From: Podochytrium sp. JEL0797
Taxonomy: Eukaryota; Chytridiomycota; Chytridiomycetes; Chytridiales; Chytriomycetaceae
Assembly (NCBI GenBank): GCA_027596195.1
Contig: JADGJG010000857.1
Coordinates: 1-11,677 of the forward strand
Length of the DNA stretch: 11,677 bases
Direction of reading: 5' to 3'
In this document: positions 1 through 7,756 of the stretch, piece by piece
Numbering within the stretch: position 1 is the first letter of the stretch
How the letters are laid out: each line of letters begins with the position of its first letter
Notes under the pieces: model-generated
Databases searched by the model: none
Seen by the model: only the letters and a program-made list of their open reading frames with translations
Told to the model about the DNA's origin: nothing
Made by a program: the position numbers and the translations under genes

Positions 1-7
1 AGCGCGG

Positions 8-34
8 CCCCCCCCCCCCCCCCCCCCCCCCCCC
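8..34. repeat. 27-base poly-C run
   Basis: An uninterrupted run of C is flanked by GC-rich bases (gcgcgg on the left, gcg on the right). It lies inside what should be the second intron of the minus-strand gene at 90-701, where it would be a G run. It could be a true homopolymer or an assembly or contig-end artefact; the sequence alone cannot decide. Confidence 0.95.
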
Positions 35-89
35 GCGATCTTGATGGCTTGGAGAGAATGTAAACAAAATACTACGGGGGAGGGCTTAC

Positions 90-701
90 CAACGACGAAT
101 AGTAAGTCCCCATTATGAACGCCATCGTGGCAGCAAACACACCCATCCACAAGCGCATGGAGTTTGCTCCAAAGTCGTAAGCGAGCATAAAGAATGTGAA
201 AACGTAAAACGCAGCCAAGGCCAGCGAACGGATGATGGGTGTGAAGTCGCGAATCGTCCACATTTTGGAGAGTTGGGCGTTGAGGGAGGTCATGCGTTCG
301 CAGAATACGTAGTTGGGAAGCTGGGTGGAGGAGGTGGGATATGTGTTAGATATGCAATTTAGTAGAGGTGATTGCGAAGAATGCGAGCTCACGAGTCCTT
401 CCAGCACGGCTGGCAGTTCTTCTGCAAAGAACTTCTTTTCAGCGTCGTATCGCAGTGGCAGGATGGCCAGTAAGGTAGGAACGGAGACGGTGACCCTGCG
501 GCGTCTTAAGGGGTTGGTTGCGGTTGCCGGGGTATCAGAAACTTGGGGATCTGAGGCCGTGGGGGTGCCAGAAGGCATGGCGATTGGAGAGGATTCGACT
601 GCGATGGGTTCTTCAACAATGGTCTCTTGGGTGGCTGGATCGGTGGGAAGGATGGCTGGCAGAGTTGCAGTGAGGGGGTGTGTTTCGGCGTCGGCTTGCA
701 T
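90..701 (-). CDS. Erf4/Golgin-A7-like membrane protein, family copy A (3' end missing)
   Basis: Exon 1 is 701-393 (103 codons), a 72-base GTGAGC...CCCAG intron is 392-321 with a CTAAC branch site, and exon 2 is 320-90 (77 codons). A GTAAGC donor follows at 89, so a third exon lies outside the window. The intron length is a multiple of three without stops, so an intron-retained reading frame also stays open. Residues 1-70 are rich in Pro/Thr/Ala and likely disordered. Residues 71-103 carry the family block (P-T-L-L-A, L-R-Y-D-A-E-K-K-F-F, L-E-G-L). Residues 104-130 carry F-C-E-R-M-T-S-L-N and T-I-R-D-F-T-P. Two hydrophobic segments lie near 133-152 and 160-177, with R159-L-W161 at the second. 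Known Golgin-A7/Erf4 proteins bind DHHC palmitoyltransferases at the ER/Golgi; that role is inferred here from motif order. Confidence 0.75.
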
Positions 702-837
702 TTTTCGGATTGAATTTTTGGATCCCTTTTTTTCGCAAGAGTGCCTGAAATCAACAAGAAATCAAGTGAAGAAAAGAAGGTGCAAATCTTGCACGAATCT
801 TGTGTCTAACCGTTTAAAACAACAAAATATAAATGGT

Positions 838-1736
838 TTATTCAGAAACCGCCAACACGGGCGCATAAGTTCGATACGTCGGGCACCGTGCCATCTCCAC
901 CTCGGCACACCCCCCCTCTTCCCCCCACATGTCCAACAAGCACGAGCTTTCATCAGTCGTGTAGGCCGGAAGAAACTCTATTTGTTCATCCAAAAAAGTA
1001 TATGTGATCTCAATATTCCTTGGCACCTGAGACCCCTCGGAGTTCCAGGATGTTGTAAAGAAGGGCGGTTCTTCGTGTTTCGACAGACGCCATTTGAGTT
1101 GAATTTGCGCGTCTTGGTCGTTGAACTTGAAGAGCATTTGGTTCACGGTACGCGTGTAAGCCAGCGACGCGGAATACGTGTAAATGATGATGCCGAGAGT
1201 CGCGCCGAATGCGACTATCCAGATACCGATGGAGTTTGGATTGTTAAGACCAAAGGCAGCGAGCCCGATTGTGAAAAGGACGAATATCAGAAGGAGGATG
1301 GAACGCGCGAGGGGGCTGTAGTCGCGGAGAGTGCGTCGTTGGGCCAGTTTGAGGTTGAGGGATTCGATGCGGTCGCGAAAGACCCAATTGGGGAGCTTGT
1401 GATTGAAAGAGTCAGTGGTTTGTAATCATTTAATGGATTGATTGGGGGCTTGGATTTCCCCGCTATACTTACGAGGCCTTCGAGCGTTGGCGGAAATTCG
1501 AGGGAAAAGAACTCCTTGTTTGGGTCTGCGTGTCGCAGTTCTAGTACCGCAACGAGGGTTGGGATGGAAGGTCGTGAAAGGGTCGGGGTCGAGGGCGATT
1601 CGTTTCCCTCGCTTGGCTCCTCTGTGAGGGTCTCTGCGGTCTCCAGGTCTGAAGCGAGTGAGTCCTGGCAGACAGTGGGTGCTTCAGAGTCTGCGAAAGA
1701 TAGGCTGACGGAGGACGAGCGGGCAGGTGGGGGCAT
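838..1736 (-). CDS. Erf4/Golgin-A7-like membrane protein, family copy B
   Basis: Exon 1 is 1736-1473 (88 codons), a 77-base GTAAGT...ACAAG intron is 1472-1396 with a CTGAC branch site, and exon 2 is 1395-838, giving 273 residues. I chose the ATG at 1736 for its A at -3 and an N-terminal length like the other copies. An in-frame ATG at 1838 would add 34 residues. Residues 60-88 hold the diverged family block (L-R-H, N-K-E-F-F, T-L-E-G-L). Residues 94-115 hold F-R-D-R-I-E-S-L-N and T-L-R-D-Y-S-P. Membrane segments lie near 120-137 and 145-161. The C-terminal part has L-K-W-R-L (188-192), P-P-F-F (198-201), V-P-R-N-I-E-I-T-Y (212-220; resembles the end of the Golgin-A7 domain) and E-F-L-P-A-Y (228-233). 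The second family intron is absent, so exon 2 runs through the YF-x-DG site. Confidence 0.8.
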
Positions 1737-1932
1737 TATCGCGTGTGATGAGTCGTTGGCTCGATTGGCAGAAAATTTTCTAATCTCTCTGCCCAGGAGC
1801 GCGCTCTGGGAGCGGCTGCACGTGCGAATTTCATTCACTTCTTTTATCTTTTATCTTTACACTTTTTAAAGGAATATTAAACAACCATACAGCGACAATA
1901 ACACAGCTAAAATTGGTGCACCTTCTTCCTCC

Positions 1933-2481
1933 TCAAGAAATCCTTATCTCATGCTCCCGAGTGAAATCAATCCATTCGAATCGACCAGGCAAGATATGAT
2001 CCACAGTATGCCTCAGCTCCATCAAAACAGGCACCGATTGAGGGTGAATCGAAATTCGTGCAAAGACATTGTGTTTCATATGAGGCGAAGCCAGTGAAAC
2101 CGGGGAAGCAAGCATATCGTCCACTTCCATATCGTCGGATTCCGAGATGGACATGTGCATCATGGAGTCTTCGGGCGAGGAGGGTGGCAGTGCAGAATCC
2201 AGCGCTAATGAGAAGTGGGAGAGGGTGACGGCTGGGCCCAAACGGGAGAGGGCGGGGGAGAGTTGCGAGAGGGATACAAGGAGGGTTTTGAACTGGAGGA
2301 TCTGTGGGGCGGCAGCGTTGGGATCTCGGAGGGTGGCGAGGGGGAATTTGAGCGATTGGAGCGGTGGCTGGGAATGGGCAGCGAGGAGTGGGTCCAGAAG
2401 CGATGTTGGGGAGAAGGATAGGGTGGGGATGCCTGCCCATCCTGCAAACACCGCGGCTGAGAGAGGAATCAACGTGATCAT
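1933..2481 (-). CDS. Hypothetical protein with N-terminal hydrophobic segment
   Basis: This is a single-exon frame of 182 codons, and I do not recognise the family. Residues 1-22 (M-I-T-L-I-P-L-S then A-A-V-F-A-G-W-A-G) are hydrophobic and could be a signal anchor or signal peptide. Residues 95-125 form an acidic, Met/Ser-rich stretch (S-E-S-D-D-M-E-V-D-D-M). The C-terminal part contains L-M-E-L-R-H-T-V-D-H and G-R-F-E-W-I-D-F. Codons on this strand are strongly C-ended (CTC, ACC, TCC), as in the Derlin gene, which favours it over the overlapping plus-strand frame. Its start codon lies 42 bases from the Derlin start, head to head. Function unknown. Confidence 0.65.
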   Translation of the reverse strand: MITLIPLSAAVFAGWAGIPTLSFSPTSLLDPLLAAHSQPPLQSLKFPLATLRDPNAAAPQILQFKTLLVSLSQLSPALSRLGPAVTLSHFSLALDSALPPSSPEDSMMHMSISESDDMEVDDMLASPVSLASPHMKHNVFARISIHPQSVPVLMELRHTVDHILPGRFEWIDFTREHEIRIS

Positions 2482-2523
2482 TGGAAAAGTGTCAAGTGGC
2501 GAGAAACAAAAAATTCACCAGAA
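2482..2523. promoter_or_regulatory. Short bidirectional intergenic region
   Basis: Only 42 bases separate the ATG of the minus-strand hypothetical gene (2479-2481) from the ATG of the Derlin gene (2524). Transcription of both genes must start within this gap or inside the opposite gene's 5' coding region. I see no clear TATA box. A shared promoter is inferred from position only. Confidence 0.4.
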
Positions 2524-3594
2524 ATGGTCCAACCCCCGCCAAACACCAACAACAACCTTGCTCCACGCTCTCCCCTCGACGAAGCCAAAGCCTGGTTCGA
2601 GTCCATTCCCCTCGTGACCCGCGTGCTGTTTGCCTCGTCTATGGGTCTCTCGATTGCAGTGGGAGCAGGTCTGGGGGATCCGTATGCCATGATTCTGACC
2701 TGGAAGGGCGTCTCCAAGAGCTTCCAGCTGTGGCGATTGGCAACGTGTTTTGTGTGGTGAGTGTTGTTTGATTCGTTTCGTTCACCTCGAAACTAATACG
2801 TGGCATTTCGAAATCAAAAGGTATCCACTGAACTACTCGTACCTCACCCTCATCTACTTCCTCTACACCTACTCCTCGCAACTCGAAACCTCGCCCCAAT
2901 TCCAAGGCCGCAAAGCCGATTATTTGTTTTTCGTGCTCTTCAGCATGACCACGATCCTCCCGATCGCTCTGTACATGAGTCAAGCGGTCCTCATGGAGTC
3001 TCTTGTGATTTCAATGTTGTATGTGTGGAGCATGAACAACAAGGAGCAGGAGGTGTCCTTCTTTTTCGGGTTAAGATTCAAGGCCATGTTTTTGCCGTGG
3101 GTTTACATTATTTTCGTGAGTTTTTTTTGTTTGATATTTTCGATGTGAGTTCTGTTTGTGCTGATTTTGGGCGTTTTCTGTGTTTGCGACTCGAACAGGA
3201 CTTTTTGACGGGTGCCCCGTTCCCTCCCATTCCCAAACTGATTGGAATCTTTGCGGGACATCTTTACTACGTCCTCGACACGGTTTACCCTGAGCAGAAT
3301 GGAGGCGCGCGTATCTTGTCTCCACCTGCGTTTTTGTACGGTCTCGTCGGGGAGGACCCGACGGCGAGAGGAATGGGCGGTGTTGGGGGTGCGACGGCGG
3401 GGTTGATGACGGGGAGAGGGCAGAGGCTGGGAGGAGCTCCGGCTGCGACGCGGGGTGGGTGGTTTGGGGGTGCGGCGGCGGCGACGGCGACCCCTGCGGG
3501 TGCGGGTGCTGGGGGTGCGGGTGCGGCGGGGGGTGTGAGGCAGAGGGCGGGGTATAGCTGGGGAGCTGGAGGGAACAGGTTGGGGGATCAGTGA
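2524..3594 (+). CDS. DER1: Derlin (Der1-like) ER membrane protein, ERAD
   Basis: Derlins are catalytically dead rhomboid-family proteins of the ER membrane. They help extract misfolded proteins and recruit Cdc48/p97. Exons are 2524-2756, 2821-3115 and 3199-3594 (307 residues); introns are 64 and 83 bases, GTGAGT to AAAAG and AACAG, the first with an ACTAAT branch site. Family landmarks are P-L-V-T-R-V at 29-34, the rhomboid-type L-W-R at 69-71, L-Y-T-Y-S-S-Q-L-E at 92-100, A-D-Y-L-F at 110-114, M-L-Y-V-W at 143-147, V-S-F-F-F-G-L-R-F-K at 156-165, and a GxxxG-type G-I-F-A-G-H-L-Y at 192-199. Residues 235-290 are Gly/Ala-rich low complexity. The C-terminus W-G-A-G-G-N-R-L-G-D-Q closely resembles the p97-binding SHP box of Derlin-1, with one extra residue. 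The family is certain; the choice between Der1, Dfm1 and Derlin-1 names is not. Confidence 0.95.
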
Positions 3595-3701
3595 TGATTG
3601 GGACGCGTTTCAGAGGGGTTTTTTTTTAGTTTTTTGGAAATCTATAAAATTGAGCGAAATTGCTGAACAGAGAGGTCTCAATGCATGATTGTATTCATTG
3701 G

Positions 3702-5533
3702 TCATTTCTTGAATGATAGGACGAATCGGTTTGTTTCCGTTTCGTCACTTGCGCCTCCGATCCCACTCACCCGGCCGTCGGATTCAATCTTGAGTTGGTA
3801 AATGAACAGATGCAAGCTCGTGGCAAAGGTTTGATACACTTCCAGTTTCGCACCCGTGACGATACCTAAAGTTTCAGTCGCGTAACGCGTTCAGAATGCA
3901 AGTAAACAGAAAACGCGGGGTTCGGACTCTTACCATCAAAAACAAACCGCTCCTTCACCCCATCCATCTCACACATCCCGTCCCCACACACCTTGTCCCC
4001 CGCCACCACGCGAACCCACCATTCACAACAATCCTCCGCATCCACGTCACCCCCGTTGGGGTCCTCAAACGTCCAGAGACCCGTCCACGTACCTAGTCGG
4101 AGACATCCAGGATCTGTCTCCGCATTTCCCATCAAAGAAGGTCCCACAACATGTTCTGAATCGAGTGGCACCTCCTCAGCCGCGCGCCAAAACCGAAAAT
4201 TGAGTATCTCGTTCGAAAGAGCAGACATGCTCGCGAACGCGTCCTCAATGTCCATCAGTTCGTCTTCCCCGACACCTGTGGATACCTTGATTCCAAACAG
4301 GGACCCCGTCGAGCTCGAGATGAGACCTTTGTATGCTGTTATTGTCGAGTTCGAGCCGGCCCATCGTGTTATGAGAAGGATGATGCGTGTGGAGGAGTAG
4401 ATGCCGCGGAGTGTGTGGTTTCCTGGGAGGTGGAGGGGTGTGCCGTAGATGACGCCGTGGGATGCTTCGAGGTGGGGGAAGGTGAAGTAGGTCCATTTGT
4501 TGGTCGTTTCGTCGTATACGGAACCGTGGTATTTTCCGGATTTGAAACCTTTGGAGGTGTCGGTGGAGAGACGTTTGAGGACCATTTCGCCTGTGAATTG
4601 GGGATCGGTGGGAGGTTGTGGGGTCGGGTGTATACACCATGTTCCAGCAATCTCGTCTGTGGATGTGAGGGATCCTGTGAATGTGATTGGGAAGGGGAAG
4701 CGGGTGGTGGAGGGGCAGGTTTCTGTGAATGTGAGGGTTGAGGAGGAGAATGTGCCAGTGAATGCGAACGTGCGTTCGCGCGTGAGTGAGGCCCCCGAGA
4801 GGGTGTTTGTGGATTCGGGGCAGAGGAGTTCGATGTTGTAGGAGAAGCAGGAGGTGGGGGTGTGCAGGGAGGAAGGGGTGTTGCCTTTGGTGTAGTAGCC
4901 GGCCCAGCGGCCTGTGATTGTGGAGGCGGTGGGTGAAGGTGTTGGGGCGAGGGTGGAAGGGTGAGTTTGAGGGTCGGAAGTAGGATTTTGTGGTGGTGCT
5001 GCTGTTGCAGGTCGCGTGGAAAAGGTGGAGGGTGGTAAGGGAGGGAGTTTTGAAAGGGAGAGTGGACGCGAAAGTGGGGTTTTGGTTGAGGTTGTGGGTC
5101 TCGTGTTGGAGCGTGTCGGTGCGGCTGATTCGGGGAGAAAAACTTCTCCTTTGGATGCCGCAGAGAAACGTGATGCTGCAGTTGTGGCAGGACGCGTCGC
5201 AGAAGTTGTTTCTATTTCTTGGAGGGCCAGGGATTCGGAAGAGGGTGACGATTCTTGGAGGGTCAGGGACTCGGAAGAGGAGATGAATCGCGCGGCTAGC
5301 GGGCTGGAGTGTTGGTGATGTGTGGTGGGACGCGACTCTGGTAGGGGAATGTGGCCCTTTGCGGCAGCTGAGAGAACTCGACTAGGGGATACTGGAGATG
5401 GATTTATTTCCGGTAGTGATTGCACGCCCAATGAGGGGCGGGTGGTGGGTAGCGAGGCGTGTGGTTCGTGTTCCATTTGTTCTGCAATTTTGATGCAATT
5501 TTGAGTGGCGGTTTTTTTTTCGTCGGCAGCCAT
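3702..5533 (-). CDS. Beta-rich repeat protein with long disordered N-terminus
   Basis: Exon 1 is 5533-3934, a 68-base GTAAGA...TTTAG intron is 3933-3866, and exon 2 is 3865-3702, giving 587 residues. Splicing replaces the frame's early stop with a continuation ending N-R-F-V-L-S-F-K-K. Residues 1-205 are Ser/Thr/Pro-rich. They include two related stretches, A-A-A-K-G-H-I-P-L-P-E-S (56-67) and A-A-S-K-G-E-V-F-L-P-E-S (125-136), and a 12-residue repeat (S-E-S-L-T/A-L-Q-E). From about 207 on there are three units opening with G-x-W/Y-x-G: G-R-W-A-G-Y-Y (208-214), G-K-Y-H-G-S-V-Y (333-340) and G-T-W-T-G-L-W (481-487). Each is followed by alternating hydrophobic strands and F-x-G or G-x-W turns. 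The pattern resembles lipocalin-like beta barrels, which is inference. No signal peptide or membrane segment is seen. Function unknown. It converges on the Derlin gene, 107 bases away. Confidence 0.8.
5216..5287 (-). repeat. Two-copy 36-base coding minisatellite
   Basis: Units 5216-5251 and 5252-5287 share ttcttggaggg(c/t)cagg and tcggaagagg. They encode a 12-residue S-E-S-L-T/A-L-Q-E repeat in the disordered N-terminus of the minus-strand gene at 3702-5533. The unit length is a multiple of three, so copy-number change keeps the frame. Confidence 0.8.
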
Positions 5534-5992
5534 GGCATCGATTTCGCGGCATTTATAACCCGTGAGGTGAGGCTTTCCATAAGGGAATAGCCCGTTTGGC
5601 TAATTATTATGATAATTTTTGCTTAACCCCCTTGTCACCCCTTCATCAGACCCAGAAAAGGAAAACGCAAGTTTCAGGAAACGAGAGGATGAAAATGTTA
5701 GAGGATGAAAATTGGTAGGAGGAGGCGGTGTCCTTGGGGGGAATTCTCACGCGATCGCGATAGGCGAGATTGAGAACTGAAGGATCCTCAATCGTCCGTC
5801 GTCGCCTATATCCATTGGCACAAAGACCAAACTCCGAGAATCCCCTTTCAATTATCAGTAAGAAATCGAGAGAATCGAGAGAAATGAAAATGGTTCGAGT
5901 CGCGCGACGCCATGGGAAAATTTCGAGGGAGCTTCTTGAGTTTCGAATTCACTTCTGTGACTGCGTTTCATTAAAAGGAGCCTCGGGATGGG
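5534..5992. other. Intergenic region between divergent genes; possible leader exon of copy C
   Basis: No convincing protein-coding gene is seen here. The region must hold the promoters of the minus-strand beta-rich gene (start 5533) and the plus-strand family gene at 6206. It contains AT-rich tracts (5599-5622) and a purine-rich stretch (5860-5890). Its right end (to 5992) is probably transcribed as an untranslated first exon of copy C, because a good splice donor follows. Confidence 0.4.
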
Positions 5993-6105
5993 GTGAGTTT
6001 CTTTTTTCTTGGATTCCGATTTTTGCTCTGATTTTTCGTCGGCGGCAGCCATCCTAGCTTTTGGACACGCATTTGCCCCACTTACTAACGCTTATCGCAA
6101 TTCAG
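5993..6105 (+). other. Predicted 5' leader intron of family copy C
   Basis: The donor GTGAGTTT is at 5993. A perfect TACTAAC branch site is at 6083-6089 and the acceptor AATTCAG ends at 6105, 16 bases after the branch site. Length is 113 bases, within the range of coding introns here. The flanking exons do not join in frame with the copy C start at 6206, so this would be a 5' untranslated intron. Confidence 0.5.
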
Positions 6106-6205
6106 TTTTGGAACCCTCGTTCTGGCTTTCCCGACGAACTTTGTCAAGCCCAAATTATTTTGATTTAAATCTCCAAAAAAAATCGCCACGCAAAAACGTG
6201 CCAGA

Positions 6206-6972
6206 ATGCAATCTGCTCAAGTTGCTCGCCCCACCCCCGAACTCGGCTGCGCAACATCACGGCCTGATTCCTCGCTCGATGTCTGCGACACCTTGACCGC
6301 CATCGGCAGCTTTCCCATTCGGCATCACCATGTCGAGAAGAAGTTCTTTGTGGAGATTCGGCCAGACGAGTTGGAAGGCAGCATCAGCAGTCAAGAGTTC
6401 TTTATGATCATGCAGAGGTTGAATCGAAAGCTTGCCAGGTTCTGGACGCTAAGAGATTTTTCGCCCGCAATCCGAACAGCGGCGCTTCTGTTTTTCCTTG
6501 TGCTTGCCTTTGTGGCGTCTGTCGGCGGACTCCAAAGCTTGAATACCTTGTGTTGGACAGCTGGACTCCTGTTCGTGATTAATGTTTTTGTTGCCACGTA
6601 TCTGATTCAAGGAGTGAGTGATTCCATTTCCCTTGCTCTCTCGCTCGTCTGATTCTCATCTCTTTCTCTTGACAGCCCGTGCACAAACTCTTGCTTCAAG
6701 AAGTTGCAGAACTCAACGCAATCAACACTCAATTGCGATGGACGCTTGTGCCCGATTTTCCAAAGCGCCGGCAACCGCTCTTCTGCCAGTGGTATCGATT
6801 CGGCGTTCTGCCAGCGTGGAAAATTCTCGTGAGCCAGATTGATCAAACCGCACCCCCCCTCACATCCGATTTCTTGCCTGCGTATTCCCCGCGATTCAGC
6901 ATGTTTGGTTGTGAAAATGTTGGATCCTTGGTAATTGGGATTGATTCTGAAGGACCTCCTGATTATTGTTAA
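6206..6972 (+). CDS. Erf4/Golgin-A7-like membrane protein, family copy C
   Basis: Exon 1 is 6206-6613, a 62-base GTGAGT...GACAG intron is 6614-6675, and exon 2 is 6676-6972, giving 234 residues, with the shortest N-terminus of the set. The conserved block runs from about 35 to 85: F-P-I-R-H, V-E-K-K-F-F, I-R-P-D-E-L-E-G, S-S-Q-E-F-F, L-N-R-K-L-A-R-F-W and T-L-R-D-F-S-P. Membrane segments lie near 91-108 and 116-132. The C-terminal half has V-H-K-L-L-L-Q-E-V (138-146), L-R-W-T-L-V-P (156-162), L-F-C-Q-W (171-175), L-P-A-W-K-I-L-V (181-188) and D-F-L-P-A-Y-S-P-R-F (201-210). The first family intron is missing: E-L-E-G-S runs directly into I-S-S-Q-E-F at the usual splice point. The Golgin-A7/Erf4 relationship rests on motif order, R-Y/H..F..P-x-E-L-E..F..L-N, then a hydrophobic hairpin. 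Confidence 0.85.
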
Positions 6973-7072
6973 CTCGTAAAAGTAAAATTCGTTATTTATT
7001 CTAAAAACATGTTGTAAGGCTAAACCGTGGGCATGTGATAAGCATCGGTGGTTGCCAGCCGACACCGTTCGT

Positions 7073-7420
7073 TCTCTTGGGCTCATCTGCACCGTTAATG
7101 CGCTTATCATTCTATTCCTTTATTTTTTGGTTCACGTGACAATATCAATTTATGGAATCCAGAACACTGAATTCCTTTTGGTTGTGGCTCACTCTTCCAC
7201 CGAATTCTCATCTCTTTCTCTTGGCAGCCCGCGTGCACATGCTCTTCAGCAAGTTGCAGAACTCAACGCGATCAAACGTTGGACGATTTCTCCCGCGTCT
7301 CCAAAACGCCGTCAACCAGTCTTCTGCCATTGGCATGCTTCTGGGTTAATACCCCTGGATGAAAGAATCATGCACCTGACAAGACCCCCCCCCCCCCACC
7401 CCACTTTACTACATAATAAA
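7073..7420 (+). pseudogene. Relic of a sixth family copy (hairpin, intron and C-terminal region)
   Basis: From about 7203 the DNA matches the end of the copy C intron and its last exon (ttctcatctctttctctt, gttgcagaactcaacgc, then P-K-R-R-Q-P-V-F-C-H-W). Similarity fades after about 7370 into poly-C. Further upstream, 7073-7156 encodes a hydrophobic segment (S-L-G-L-I-C, then N-A-L-I-I-L-F) that aligns with the second membrane segment of copy C up to the conserved G at the splice point. The donor there reads ATCCAG instead of GTGAGT, while the acceptor TTGGCAG is kept. The frame stays open across the former intron. There is no N-terminal block, and the L-P-A-Y motif is lost, so this is most likely a truncated duplicate. 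The upstream part is less certain than the part after 7203. Confidence 0.65.
7385..7397. repeat. 13-base poly-C run
   Basis: A run of C sits inside the family relic. It corresponds to a seven-C run in copy C (about 6853-6859, Pro codons). It probably expanded after the relic escaped selection. Confidence 0.85.
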
Positions 7421-7756
7421 ATTGCGAGATATTAATTAATCCCGAATTCGTGGCGCAAGAGAGCGATTGCTGATTCTAGCATGTGGAATCATTTCTTTCT
7501 CATCGTCCATTTCCATTCTCGCCCCCTTCCTTCCTCCCAAAGAAAAAAGGGGAAAGTGACATTTTTAACTTTCTAAAATTACCATCTGCATTCACGTGTG
7601 TGTTTTCAGGTACGACGGCTGAACCGATATCTTTGTTTTCGTGATTGCAATAGAATGAGATTTTTGCGATTGAAGAAACGCCCCCCAAAAATGCCTTAAA
7701 AATGCCAGTAAAGTTCAGCGCGCGCCTTTTTTTTCAATAGAATTTATTAGAAAAAC
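7421..7756. other. Non-coding stretch upstream of copy D
   Basis: I see no credible gene here. The only minus-strand frame of note (62 codons) has no recognisable motifs. The stretch holds AT-rich DNA, two short tandem words (aaaaatgcc at 7688 and 7699) and a T tract before the copy D start codon. It presumably contains the promoter of copy D. Confidence 0.5.

Noticed and set aside
313..1425. Long plus-strand frame of 370 codons
   Set aside because: It is antisense to copies A and B, crosses both their introns and has no domain-like sequence; the minus strand carries the conserved family motifs.
2147..2617. Plus-strand frame opposite the 182-residue gene and into the Derlin start
   Set aside because: It overlaps the Derlin first exon in another frame, and its codon pattern is the complement of the C-ended bias on the minus strand.
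6206..6972. Spo7/CNEP1R1-like reading of the family because of the two-segment hairpin
   Set aside because: The hairpin is generic. The N-terminal block and L-N helix fit Golgin-A7/Erf4 better, and no Spo7-type C-terminal motif is seen.
6607..7110. Minus-strand frame of 167 codons
   Set aside because: It is antisense to the last exon of copy C and has no motif or splice support.
7500..7688. Minus-strand frame of 62 codons
   Set aside because: Short, with no recognisable motifs and no splice or homology support.
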